From contig NC_053390.1 in the NCBI RefSeq assembly GCF_905171765.1, positions 135,548,820 through 135,612,819 on the forward strand: 64,000 bases of DNA. Direction: 5' to 3'. Both the position numbers and the translations under genes were made by a program. Positions within the stretch are counted from its first letter, which is position 1; each line of letters begins with the position of its first letter. The notes below the pieces were generated by a model. That model was not told where the DNA came from. It did not search any database and saw nothing but the letters and a program-made list of their open reading frames with translations. Source of the stretch: Bufo bufo (lineage: Eukaryota > Chordata > Amphibia > Anura > Bufonidae). Positions 34,199-44,752 of the stretch are shown here, in pieces.

Positions 34199-34488
34199 GG
34201 GTCCATTCACACGTCCGTAATTTAGGTCCGCATTCGTTCCACAATTTGCGGACCCATTCACTTTCAATTGGGCTGGAACGGATGCGAATCCGCATTTCCG
34301 GGATCCGCATCCATTTTTTCGGGATTTTCAGGATCCGCAATTCCGTTCCTGAAAAAAATGTCCTATTCTTGTCTGCAATTGCGGACCATAAAAGGCATTT
34401 TCTATTATAGTGTCATTGCAGGTGTCCGTGTTTTGCGGATCCGCAATTTGCGGATCCGCAAAACACTCACGGATGTGTGAATGGACCC
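34199..34488. mobile_element. Harbinger-like MITE, 290 bp, TAA duplications
   Basis: Inverted ends GGGTCCATTCACAC(G) and a 3-bp TAA duplication on each side (34196-34198 and 34489-34491). The interior holds 'cggatccgca' and 'gcggaccat' palindromes. TWA duplications are typical of PIF/Harbinger. It encodes no protein. Confidence 0.75.
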
Positions 34489-34544
34489 TAACTCCTGTGT
34501 CCATTTTTCTGCACAGAGACATGAATCTACTTCTCACCCAGTGT

Positions 34545-34935
34545 CTAAATCCCATCACTGACAGTCCATAGGTTCTGCCCTCACGTGTATCTAATCCTAT
34601 ACTGTGTGATACAGCATGCTGAGCTGTGTATCTAATCCCATCACTGACAGTCCATAGGTTCTGCCCTCACGTGTATCTAATCCTATACTGTGTGATACAG
34701 CATGCTGAGCTGTGTATCTAATCCCATCACTGACAGTCCACAGGCTCTGCCCTCACGTGTATCTAATCCTATACTGTGTGATACAGCATGCTGAGCTGTG
34801 TATCTAATCCCATCACTGACCGTCCACAGGCTCTGCCCTCACCATCTCCAGAGTGTGATAAACACATCATATCCAATCACATCTGTATCTAACTCTATCC
34901 AGTGTGATGCAGCCTGCAGAGTGGTGTATCTAATC
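34545..34935. repeat. Tandem repeat, about 88-bp unit
   Basis: Roughly three full copies plus a partial of a unit with 'gtatctaatcccatcactgac' (20-base core) and 'gtgtgatacagcatgctgag'. Confidence 0.88.
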
Positions 34936-35006
34936 CCATCACTGACATTGCTAAAATGAGTATCTAAGCCAATCTTGTATGATCCTGCCTGCTGAGCTGT
35001 TTATCT

Positions 35007-35350
35007 AAACCCTTATGCACACGACCGTATCCATTTTGCGATCCACATTTTTGCAGTCCCATTAAGTTCGATGGATTTGAGGTGCTCATTTTGAGGACCA
35101 GAATAGGACATGTTCTGTTTTTACTGGATGTAAAAAACACACTGAGGACATCCCTGTGCTTTCCACGTCCGTGTGTCAGTTCTGTGAAAGATGAAACATG
35201 TCCTATTCTGGTCCTCATAATGCTGATCTAAAACCCATAGAACTCAATAAGACAGCAAAAAAAAGTGAATCCCACACGCTCAGTAACCACATTTAGTGGA
35301 TCCGTGACATGCAGACCGCAAAACAGATACGGTTCTGTGCACGAGCCCTA
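35007..35350. mobile_element. MITE with 'gcacacgaccgtat' ends
   Basis: Left 'cccttatgcacacgaccgta' and right 'tacggttctgtgcacgagcc' are inverted partners. The same end motif bounds the 2.06 kb element at 58.4 kb. Target duplication unclear. Confidence 0.6.
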
Positions 35351-36190
35351 TCACTTATATTGAGCGCCCATAACAGTGATGTCTACAGTGCATCCATAAC
35401 AGTAACGTCCACAGTGCCCCCATAACGGTGACATCCACAGTTCCCCCATAACAGTGACATCCACAGTGCCCCCATAACAGTGACGTCCACAGATCCCGCA
35501 TAACAGTGTCACCCACAGTGCATCCATAACAGTGACGTCCACAGTTCATCCATAGCAGTGTCATACACAGGTCCCCCATAAAAGTGTGTCAAACATAGAT
35601 CCCCCATAACAGTGTGTCATCTGCAGATCCCCTATAACAGTGTGTCATCTGCAGATCCCCCATAACAGTGTGTCATACACAGATCCCCCATAACAGTGTT
35701 TCATCCACAGATTCCCTATAACAGTGTGTCATCCGCAGATCCCCCATAACAGTGTGTCATCCACAGATCCCCCATAACAGTGTGTCATACACAGATCCCC
35801 CATAACAGTGTGTCATACACAGTGCATCCATAACAGTGACGTCCACAGTGCATCCATAACCGTGTCATCCACAGATCCCCCATAACAGTGTCATCCGCAG
35901 ATCCCCCATAACAGTGTCATCCGCAGATCCCCCATAACAGTCTGTCATCCGCAGATCCCTCATAACAGTGTGTCATCCACAGATCCCCATAACAGTGTGT
36001 CATCCACAGATCCCCCATAACAGTGTGTCATCCACAGCGCCTCCAGAACAATGACATCCACAGCGCCCCCAGAACAGTGACCTCCACAGTGCCCCCATAA
36101 CAGTGACATCCACAGCACCGCCATAACAGTGCCATCCACAGTGCCACCATAACAGCGACCTCCACAGTGCCCCAATAACAGTGACTTCCA
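35351..36190. repeat. 27-28-bp minisatellite 'cagatcccccataacagtgt'
   Basis: About 30 variant units. Both strands are open over parts, with long minus-strand frames, but these follow the repeat and have no recognised domain. Confidence 0.92.
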
Positions 36191-36194
36191 CATC

Positions 36195-36642
36195 GCCCAA
36201 TAACAGTGACATCCACAGTGCCCCTCTTGTGCCATCCTGTGCCCCTCTTGTTGCATCCTGTGCCCCCTTGTGCCATCCAGCGCCCCCTTGTGCCATCCAG
36301 CGCCCCCTTGTGCCATCCAGCGCCCCTCTTGTGCTATCCTGTGACCCCTTGTGCGATCCTTTGACCCTCTTGTTGCATCCTGTGCCCCCTTGTGCCATAC
36401 TGTGCCCCCTTGTGCCATCCATCGCCCCCCTTGTGCCATTCTTTGCCCCTCTTGTGCCATCCTGTGCTCCTCTTGTGCCATCCTGCGCCCCTCTTGTTGC
36501 ATCCTGTGCCCCCTTGTGCCATCCAGCTCCCCTCTTGTGCCATCCTGTGCCCCCTTGTGCCATCCTGTACCCCTCTTGTGCCAGCCTGCGCCCCTCTTGT
36601 TGCATCCTGTGCCCCCTTGTGCCATCCAGTGCCCCCTGTGAC
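36195..36642. repeat. Minisatellite 'ccccttgtgccatcctgtg'
   Basis: Tandem units of about 18-27 bp, open in several frames on both strands as a consequence of composition. Confidence 0.9.
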
Positions 36643-37000
36643 ATGCACAGCATAGCGATCAGCCTCTCTGGCTGATCGCTATGCTGTCACTCCTGCACAG
36701 CGCTTACATCGCGCTGTGCAGGAGTCAATACAGGCTTCACATAGAAGCCTGTACGATACAGATGGCGGTACTGCGCATGCGCACTAGCATTCAGCCTAGT
36801 GCGCTGTGTAGACGGCCGGGCAGAGCTTTCTCCAGCAGGAGGCAGTGATGTCATTAGTGACGAACCGTCTCCTGCTAGAGAAAGGAAGAGAGGATCGGAA
36901 GACAAGGAGACGGACTTCGTCCGGAAGAAGAGAAAAGATGGCTAGAGGGACCACGTGACCAAGATCCAGATCGCAAGAACAGCTGTACTGTGGAAGGTAA
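36643..37000. repeat. Hairpin cluster
   Basis: Successive hairpins: 'agcatagcgatcagcc' with its complement (36648-36687), 'ctcctgcacagcgc' (36690-36724), and 'caggcttcacatagaagcctg'. G/C-rich MITE interior. Confidence 0.75.
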
Positions 37001-37199
37001 GTATATTAGTAATACTCTTTCCTCCACAGGTTAGTTCTTTTTATCAAAAAAAAGTTTTAGGCCGGAGAACCCCTTTAACACACATGCTTTATGAGACATG
37101 ATATCTAAACTAAATGCATTAAGCAAACACCTTCAATTGCTTTTCAATGGCTTTTGTTTCAAGATAACGCGATGAGTTAAGAAATTAGAGTTAAGAGTT

Positions 37200-37665
37200 T
37201 GTGTGTTAACCCTGCTATATCTGTATTTCGGATACGCAAAAGTTATACAGGATATGTAGCGCAGGTAACTGTCCGCAGCGGACACCGTCTACAGAAAAAG
37301 TACACTGGATGTCACAGATATTTTTAGGCTGCGCACAAGGTACACAGGAGATGTAGCGCAGATAATGTCGCTGTCACCAGCGGCAAAAAATTTTACACTG
37401 AATGTCACTGATATTTCGGATGTGCTAACGTTATACAGGAGATGTAGCGCAGGTAATGTAACTGTCCGTCGCGGACACCATCTATGGAAAAAGTACACTG
37501 GATGTCTCGCTTATTTTTAGACTGCGCACACATTAGACAGGAGATGTAGCGCAGATAATGTTGCTGTCTGCAGCGGCCAAACAATTGCAAGCTATTTAGT
37601 GCAGGTTGCGCTAAAAATCTATATTGCTGCCAGATACAACTATAGTCCTTAAAAGGACTTTTGGG
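37200..37665. repeat. Subterminal tandem repeat of hAT (family A), second block
   Basis: Units with 'gttatacaggagatgtagcg' and 'gtcgctgtcaccagcggc', continuing the array interrupted at 28975. The last unit, 'gcaggttgc' to 'acttttgggtct', has a second copy at 39424-39493. Confidence 0.8.
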
Positions 37666-37791
37666 TCTTGTTGCGGAAATTTTATTATGCGGACATTTTA
37701 TCTTAGGATGTGTGTGTGTTTTTATAGATTGTCATCTGTCTCCCTGTGTCGGATTTAACCGAAGAACGCTGTAGCAGAGGGTACTTTGCTT

Positions 37792-38620
37792 CATGGGTGT
37801 AGGAACCCCCAAAAATCTGGGGGGGACAGCATTTTTGCTCGCCGGGTATAAACTTACAGTTCTGAAGACTCAGGGGTGCTGGCTTGGCCGGGCAGAAGGA
37901 GTGTGGGAGACTGTGAGGCCTTTTTCTCCAAGCTGCTCCGGATCAGTGCTCTGGGCTCCGGGCTGGAAGTGGGCACAATAAGAAAAAAATATTTTTCATT
38001 ACACCTCAGGTCAGACCACCAATGTTAATCAGACCTCAGCTAACAGCCCCAATAAGATCCCCAATGTTAATAAGACCTCAGATCACACCTCAGCTCAGAC
38101 CCCAATATCAATGACCCCCAATCAGACCTCAGATAAGAGCCCCATGCCTCTCCAGCAGCCCCCAGTGCCTCTCCAGCAGCCCCCAGTGCCTCTCATCAGC
38201 CCCCACTTAACACTTATACTTACCTCTTTGGAGCGATGCGATGCAGGACTCTTCCAGCCTGTGTCCCGACTCCAGTGCTGTACGGCTCAGGCGGCGCGAT
38301 GACGTCATTGCGCCGCCTGCGCCGGCCTCTGATAGGCTGCCGGCCTAGTAGTGCCGGCAGCCTATCAGAGGAACAGGAAAGGGACACACCTCCCTGCCCT
38401 GCTCCTCCGCAGCCTTCTGTTTGTATCGCTGTCCTGAGGACGGCGATACAAACAGTCAGATCACTATGGAGATGAGCGCTTCGCTTCCACAATGGAAGCG
38501 CTCATCTCAGTGCCTGCCCCGCCGCCGCCGCACACACTGCCGCTGGGGGGGATTTGACCAAACCTGTCCCCCCTATTATTTCCTGGGGGGGATCCGTCCC
38601 CCCCGCTTCCTACGCCCATG
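37792..38620. mobile_element. Non-autonomous hAT-like element, 829 bp
   Basis: Ends CATGGGTGTAGGAA and reverse complement CATGGGCGTAGGAA. The flanking 8-mers CTTTGCTT and CTTGGGTT match at 6 of 8. Interior landmarks ('ctccagcagcccccagtgcc', the 'gatgagcgctt' hairpin, poly-G runs near both ends) resemble the element at 3227-5164, so both may belong to related non-autonomous groups. Confidence 0.65.
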
Positions 38621-39415
38621 CTTGGGTTGAATCGGGACCAGCGGTAAAACCATCAGTATGAAAACCTTCTCATGGGCGTGGAGACGTGTTCTCAGTGTGT
38701 AGGGGGGCCTTTGCCGGTTTGTGAGCACTAAGTGCAATGCACTGGGCTTCTTCCCTTCAAATGTCTATACACATTAAAGAAGTGAAGTCTGCATAACGAG
38801 AGATACATATTATACCTCTGCTGCGGCTTCGCTATCCCTTTCTGGATACATATCTGCTTTTAAGACATGCATATCTGCCTTGTCGGTATACTCGTACCGT
38901 ATACTGACAATAGCCGCAGCAATGTCTTGCAGATAGTCTCAAACCTATAAGAACCAGTAGAATGATCTTCACTAGATACTGGTCACTTTGAGCAGTATTG
39001 AATGGGGTCTATGCTGACAGTGATGGGGGATGGGCGGCCGCCTGGCTGATCAGAGAATGGACATGACTCATCCTTCCTTATACAGGGATGGGGTGTGTGC
39101 ATTGCACTGTTCGGCCATGTTAATGCCCTCACCTGTCCTTTGACATGTACCTGTGCTTTCTCATCTTCCTGTGTCATCACTTCCTGTATCCTTGTTACAT
39201 GAAGTAAGTGGTCAGGTGACGGGCCAGCCCCTTTCTATTGTTACTGTGACTAAATAAAAGGTGAGCAGACTGAGGAGGAGGAGGAGTGCTCAGCAAGAAT
39301 TCAAGATGGTAACACCTTTGTCTGACTGCGGTTAAGAGATTTACCTTTCCTTACACAAAGTCTCATGCAAGCGGATTTCAACTACAAATATTTCTATATC
39401 AGTCTCTAACAAGTT
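38621..39415. other. Unidentified; possibly part of an LTR
   Basis: Together with 37668-37791 this could form an LTR-like unit ('TGTTGCGG' to 'CTAACA') with an AATAAA at about 39251, split by the preceding MITE. The expected 5-bp duplication is not seen, so this stays a weak call. No gene found. Confidence 0.3.
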
Positions 39416-39865
39416 TTAGCAATTTAGTGCAGGTTGCAATAAAAATATATATTGCTGCCACACACAATAGTCCTTAAAAGCACTTTTGGGTCTATAACAA
39501 GTATAAAAACTAAAATATTGCTATTTCAATCCCTACACTATCTCTCCCTTCTGCTCTCCAGGTCTCCCTGACTAATACTGAGCCGAACAAGTATCATCGG
39601 GTGCTATATAGCACCCGATGACACGTCTCGGCCAGCATATCACTGTAATGCCAGTAGCCAACATAGCTATGGCATTACAGTGAATGGCAGTACCTACCTG
39701 CACGTTTATTGGCTGCGTAGCAGCCAACAAATGTGCGGGGATAAGACTCGAGCATCGCTCTCAAGCACATGCGGTATTCGGCCAAATACCGCTATGTGCC
39801 GAGCATCGCGATGATCGGCCGAACTAGTGTTCGGCCGAGCATGCTCGCCCAACACTAATAAACAT

Positions 39866-40579
39866 ATTTGCTTATAATCTAATATAGAACAGACAATCAA
39901 TTTGTTACCAGGAAGGCAAAACCATCTAAGAATAATCCTAGTATTTTACACGTCATTTCAATAAATGTAAAAATCTGTACAATTCCTCCAGAGAAAACAA
40001 ATGACAGTATTTCATATTGCATTTAATGTGAGCAATGTAATCATAACATAGATTTAAAAGAAAATATAAAAGATTCATGAGCACTAAATCTATTTTGCAA
40101 ACAGCATTAGTATATTCTCCCAATAAATTGTAGCAAGCATTTTTATACGCCAAAAAAAAACCTCTTCTACCAAATTGGCCTTTGCAATGCAGGTGGCTTT
40201 GATTGACAGCTAAATTGATTAATCACTATGCAATTCTATTATTTTCTAAATCCTTTCACCTTTTATTCCCAGAGCTTACACCTGAGATCAGCAGAGCAGA
40301 AACTTATATTACTGAGAAAGGTCTGAAAAGCTCTTTATGGAGGAAAAAATATGTTTGTGACTCAAAAAGAACATTAAATAATATGCATGAAGTGCAATTA
40401 AATTGTCATGACTTACAGTGATAGAAATTTACTTTAGAACCTGCTAACCTTAATACAGTATTTTCAATTATGTGACTCAAATGTTGCTTATTGTTTGAAA
40501 TAGAAATTATTTATATGAGAACATTTTCAAATTATCATAAACAACTGTAAGCTGAGAAATTGGTATTTTTGGTATTGCA
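39866..40579. other. No gene recognised; probably single-copy host DNA
   Basis: AT-rich and non-repetitive by eye. A 72-codon plus-strand frame at 40203-40421 follows a pyrimidine tract and AG, but no donor site or known domain supports an exon. Confidence 0.4.
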
Positions 40580-40644
40580 ATGGTTGCAACAGTTTTAGTG
40601 AGTTGGCACTGGAGAAGAGCGAATCGAAGCTGACGAAGTGAAAT
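40580..40644 (+). repeat. Start of the Gypsy host repeat, cut at 40644
   Basis: 'gttggcactggagaagagcg' and 'gaatcgaagctgacgaagtg' look like the beginning of the interspersed repeat whose later parts are at 43785-43918 and 58061 onward. It breaks off exactly where minus-strand hAT coding begins. Confidence 0.5.
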
Positions 40645-42251
40645 TCTGCTTTTGCACACTGCTCCCTCTTTTGCTGTGCGGCTGGTGCTGTGTGACCACC
40701 ACCTCTTCCTCCGAACTGCACACGTCACTCACATGACCTTCATTCCTTGTGGGGTCTAGGACCTCATCTTCCTCCACATCATCTTCCACCCAGTCTTCAC
40801 CCCTGCCCTCCTTGCTGATCTGCACACTGCACTTGGCACCTGTGTTTTGTCATCATCCGAGACGTGCTGCGGTGGTCCTGCAATGTCCACATCCTGAAAC
40901 ATAAGTGGTTGGGCATCAGTGCACTCAATCTCTGCCACTTCTGGAGCAAGGCTATGGGGACGGCCCTCGGAAACCCTGCCAGCAAAGTCATCAAAAAGCA
41001 TAAGAGACTGCTGCATGACTTGGGGCTCAGACTGCTTGGCTGATTTGCAAGGGGGTGAGATGAAAGACAGATCCCCATGGGACCGGGTGGGAGACAATGG
41101 GGACCGGGTGGGAGACAATGTGAAGGAACTGGAGGCACTGTCAGTCACCCAATCTACTACCGCCTCTACTTGTTCTGGCCTCACCATTCGTACACCGGTA
41201 TTCGGGCCTACAAAATAACGCCAAACGCTCTGTTGCCTACGTGCACCTGAGGAAGGTGTTTCATTTGGGCGTGTAGCTGGCACAGATTGACCACGTCCTC
41301 TCCCTGCAACAGGGTCTCCACCAACCCCAGCAGCACCAGAACCAGGGCCATGTCCCTTATTTGATGCCCCCCTCATTCTTTGAGGTCACCCACTGAACTA
41401 ACAGACAGATTAACTATATTATTTTCCTTGTCACCTATGCAGTACAGGTGTATGACATGCACCTAACTAACAGAAGGATTAACTATATCAATTTCCCTGT
41501 CACGTATGCAGTGCAGGTGTACTTCACGCAATAAATGGGTATATGACATGCACCTAACTAACAGACGGATTAATTATATTATAATCCCTGTCACGTATGC
41601 AGTGCAGTTGTACTTCACGCAATAAATGGGTAAATGACGTGCACCTAACTAACAGACGGATTAACTATTATATTTGTGTGTCAGGGGTACAAAGTACAAA
41701 GTTGCATTGCACCCACCAAAAAAAAAATTGCTGTAGGTCACCCACATAATTAACAGCCAGATTTATGATTAGCTTTCTGTGCCAGGGGTGCAAAGATAGT
41801 GTATTGCACCCACAAAAAAAGGCTGTAGGTAACCCAAAGAATTAACAGCCAGATTTAAGATTACCTTTCTGTGTCAGGGGTGCATAGATGGTGTATTGCA
41901 CCCACAAAAAATTCCACTAACACTGTCCCTCAGCTGCCTGCTTTCTGTACCTTCACTACTGAGTGCTGATGGGCGGTGCTACACGTGATCCAGCTTATAT
42001 AGAGGCTGGGTCACATGATGCACCGGCCAATCACAGCTATGCCATTAGTAGGCATGGCTGTGATGGCTTCTAAGGGCACGCAGCTTAAATGCTTGTTGAT
42101 TGGCTGCCCTGCAGACTTTTAACAAGCTTTATTAAATGCCCAAACACCTAACTCAAACTTTTCCGGCAAAGTTCGGGTTCAAGTCCGGGCACTAAAAATC
42201 GTAAAGTTCAGTACGGACCTGAACTTTACAGTTCGAGTTCGCTCAACACTA
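40645..42251 (-). pseudogene. hAT family B, amino-terminal half (inverted part)
   Basis: The outer end is GCTCAACACTA at 42251, followed by CTAAACAC (42252-42259). Between them lie a subterminal array of about 100-bp units (41396-41690, 'taacagacggattaactat') and a clean start at 41376 (MRGASNKGHGPGSG) with VGPNTGVRMVRPEQV and an acidic tail. Coding stops abruptly at 40645 in the SVQKQ region, where a 160-bp block is shared, inverted, with 44753-44912. The rest of the transposase is found on the plus strand at 44.75-47.17 kb. Confidence 0.88.
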
Positions 42252-42259
42252 CTAAACAC

Positions 42260-43140
42260 ATTAGTTTTCTTTCTCTCTTTTTCACCTTGACATTTAACAT
42301 AAGGTCTTACGTTAACAAAATGTCCCCCTTTACCACAGAAAAAGCAGAGTCTTTTCTTAACCCTAACGTTTTTATCACCAGGTCCAGGAGTGACTTCGCC
42401 CAACTGCATTGGCTCATCATCAGACATGAGCTCAAGTGCCTCCCTACCAAAAGCATCGAAAGAGGCCGCTTCCCCATATGATAGTGCGTCCCGAGCGAGA
42501 AGAACCTTAGATCTCTTCCTCAGGCGTCTATCAATACGTACAGCCAGAGACATGGCTGCCTCTATTGACTCCTGATATTGTGAAATGCCAAGGTGTCCTA
42601 CAGGTTCTCGAATAAACTTGACAGAATTTACTATGGAGGGCTGGGTCATTCCACTTAGTATCAGTTGCCTATCTCCTGAATTCAGAGCAATAGGACTCCG
42701 CAGAACGCTCTCCCTGCCGTAAGCCACGCAGTTTAGTTTGGGCAAGGGAAACCCGATCTGAGTCATCACAGATAAGCCCCAGAGCTCTGAAAAATTCATC
42801 TACCGACTGGAGGGATTGTGATCCGGTCGGCAACGAAAAAGCCCAAGACTGAGCATCACCTTTAAGCAACAAAATAATAATCCCCACTCTTTGACTCTTA
42901 TCCCCAGAAGAGTTAGGACGTAGTCTAGAATATAGTTTGCACAACTCCCTGAAGCAAAGAAAGTTGTCACTTCCCCGGAAAACCTATTCGGGAGAGCGAC
43001 CTTAGATTCCGGGCAGGCCTGTTCCCACTGCTGGAAGCCGCCACCTGTGGTCTCTGAAACTGCGAGACGGCCGTGCGGAGGTCAGCCACCTCCAAAGACA
43101 ATCCCTGCATACGATCGACCAGTGCAGAAACAGTATCCAT
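42260..43140 (-). pseudogene. Gypsy gag (inverted part)
   Basis: Minus-strand gag-like protein starting at ATG 43140 with SLEVADLRTAVSQF, then SWAFSLPTGSQSLQSVDEFF (42944-42669), and further SDDEPMQLGEVTPGPGD and a zinc knuckle CFFCGKGGHF with one cysteine replaced (42799-42290). One or two frameshifts separate the blocks. It ends at the hAT target site near 42260. Gag would assemble the retrotransposon particle in the cytoplasm. It matches the Gypsy elements of vertebrates with a single zinc knuckle. Confidence 0.85.
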
Positions 43141-43188
43141 TGCTGCATTGACACAAACAAGATGATTTCTTTTTTGGGCGGTTGATTA

Positions 43189-43774
43189 TGTCACAGGTAA
43201 TGGGGAGGGCATAACACCAAATGACACGCAGAAGGAAAAAAAATGGAGTCTAGGCCTCAAAGCTAAGGGAGAGGGCTGATGACCTCCTAGGAATCCCTAG
43301 ACCTCTCCCTGACTCCTGCCAGTGGGAGTAGACCCTGAAGATGGAAATACTCATACACCAGAACCTAGGTCCTGAAGACCCTGGAAGGCCTTTGAAATGG
43401 TGGCAGGGAATGGGACTAATGGTTCCTTCCCAGATAAAGGAACCAGCGTCTCCCTGAGGCCTAGACAAGAACACACACAAGCGAACAACAAAATGCAAGA
43501 CAAAATGCACTTAGCTAAAAGTGGAATAGAGGAGCAGGAGATCCAAAGGAACTACACACCAGGTCAACCAACTCCAGCAGGAAATATCAACCGCAAGGTA
43601 AGCAGTGTGAGTCAGAACTAAATAGCCTCAGTAAGGACCACAGCTGCACCAGAAAAGAGGTGTGGTCATTACAAACACAAAGCTGAAAGGAGAAAACAGA
43701 GAGACTGTCAGATACCCTCACGTGCCGCCAGTCTCTCCGATCTTCTCACCTCTGTCATGGGAGGGACCGTGACA
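43189..43774 (-). mobile_element. Gypsy 5' LTR (inverted)
   Basis: On the minus strand it begins TGTCACGGTCCCTCCCATGA and ends CTGTGACA. It is 586 bp and collinear with the 589-bp LTR at 57472-58060, with scattered substitutions and small indels. gag follows after a short leader. The LTR pair shows that both regions belong to one element despite their opposite orientation. Confidence 0.92.
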
Positions 43775-43784
43775 CTGGCTGGCT

Positions 43785-43918
43785 GCTGATTGGCTGCATG
43801 CATGGCATTCTGGCTGATCCTGCCTTCCCAGAGTTCCTTGCCCAATGTCCTCACACATTGGGCAAGGAACTCTGGGAAGGCGGGATCAGCCAGAATGCCA
43901 TGCATGCAGCCAATCAGC
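43785..43918. repeat. 134-bp palindrome at the inversion centre
   Basis: Arms of 66 bp, 43785-43850 and 43853-43918, differ by about one base. Each is the 'attgggcaaggaactctggg' to 'gccaatcagcag' part of the host repeat family. It is the centre of the larger mirrored structure described under findings. Confidence 0.92.
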
Positions 43919-43921
43919 AGA

Positions 43922-44031
43922 CTCGGGACACACTATCATATGGGGAAGCGGCCTCTTTCGATGCTTTTGGTAGGGAGGCACTTGAGCTTATGTCTGATGA
44001 TGAGCCAATGCAGTTGGGCGAAGTCACTCCT
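43922..44031 (+). pseudogene. Second gag fragment, direct orientation
   Basis: About 110 bp encoding GEAASFDAFGREALELMSDD and onward to EVTP, nearly identical to the inverted gag at 42387-42495. It joins the palindrome directly at its left and unrelated sequence at its right. Confidence 0.9.
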
Positions 44032-44510
44032 CGGAAAGGGGGACGACCCTAGGGGCGCCAGAGAGGGGGACAAAAAGAAGAAAAGGGGGATCCTGTGTTC
44101 ACCCAATACACCCACAATGACACCCCTGAAAGAATAACTCGGCTCAAGCTCCCGAGCATAACATCAGAACAACAGAGAAAATGGAGCTCAAAATGCCAAA
44201 TGATGAATGTTATAAATGTTTTATTAAGACATAAAAAGACATCAAAATTACATACAGAAAATGCAGTAGGGCAGGGAATAAAAAAGGAGCAGGGAGAGGA
44301 AAAAACGGCGCCACCCTGGGAGGGACACTCCGGTCATGAATAATAATGTATAAGATTAGCGGGATACATATATGGTAAAATAGTAAATTACCCGCAAGTC
44401 AAAAAATGAATATAGATGAAAAGGAGAGTCAAAAGAATAATTATAGCTGCGAAGCCCACACTAACATGGACATACACACCCGGCCAGCAGGTAGAAACCT
44501 TAGCCAGTAA
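44032..44510. other. Unidentified repeat-like DNA
   Basis: A/G-rich sequence without a recognised gene. It includes 'gttttattaagacataaaaa' and leads into the palindrome at 44511, so it may be the body of the element that carries it. Confidence 0.4.
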
Positions 44511-44750
44511 GTAGATATCCAAGTGGAAAAGAACCGGGATGTGAAATAGCAAATGTGACTCACCAAAAATCAGACCAGGAGGGGACCAACCAGGATGGCG
44601 CTACCCCAACGCGCTTTTCGGCATGCCTTCGAAGGCGCGCCGAAACGCGCGTTGGGGTAGCGCCATCCTGGTTGGTCCCCTCCTGGTCTGATTTTTGGTG
44701 AGTCACATTTGCTATTTCACATCCCCGTTCTTTTCCACTTGGATATCTAC
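44511..44750. repeat. 240-bp palindrome with 'cgaaacgcgc' core
   Basis: Arms pair around 44630/44631 from 'gtagatatccaagtggaaaa' inwards; paired coordinates sum to 89261, with only a few mismatches. The centre reads 'gccttcgaaggc'. A 'ccgaaacgcgc' motif lies right of centre. Confidence 0.9.
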
Positions 44751-44752
44751 AT

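Larger units (their letters stand above)
33913..37078. mobile_element. Possible MITE-like composite full of satellites
   Basis: Right edge 'ggccggagaaccccttTAA' (ending 37078) and left 'tagaggttgtcaggtcc' (from about 33915) look like poorly matched inverted ends, with TTAA at the right edge. If correct, this is one element that has accumulated satellites and MITEs. Boundaries are tentative. Confidence 0.35.
22746..39857 (-). mobile_element. 17.1-kb hAT element (family A) inflated by nested insertions
   Basis: Begins TAGTGTTGGCTGAGC and ends GCTCGCCCAACACTA (13 of 15 terminal bases match). It is flanked by ATAAACAT on both sides (22738-22745 and 39858-39865), a perfect 8-bp hAT duplication. 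The transposase is on the minus strand at about 24.26-28.7 kb. Nested inside are a solo LTR, a complete piggyBac, Harbinger-like and hAT-like MITEs, several satellites and possibly another LTR. The left duplication overlaps the TA of the neighbouring Tc1 element. Confidence 0.88.

Noticed and set aside
35960..36675. Overlapping frames of 160-221 codons on both strands
   Set aside because: Product of the 27-28-bp and following minisatellites; several frames open at once and no known domain.
37668..39415. Confident solo LTR
   Set aside because: LTR-like ends and AATAAA are visible, but there is no 5-bp duplication, and the flanking similarity is explained by the hAT internal repeat.
40203..40421. 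Possible host exon after 'ttttattcccag'
   Set aside because: No matching donor, no recognisable protein similarity and only 72 codons.
43770..43780. Clean 5-bp Gypsy target duplication
   Set aside because: Flanks at 43775 and 58061 belong to the same host repeat, but the immediate 5-mers (gccag and cagcc, element orientation) do not match.
44600..44660. Hammerhead ribozyme
   Set aside because: Only the GAAAC side is present; no CUGAUGA box on either strand, so no functional call.
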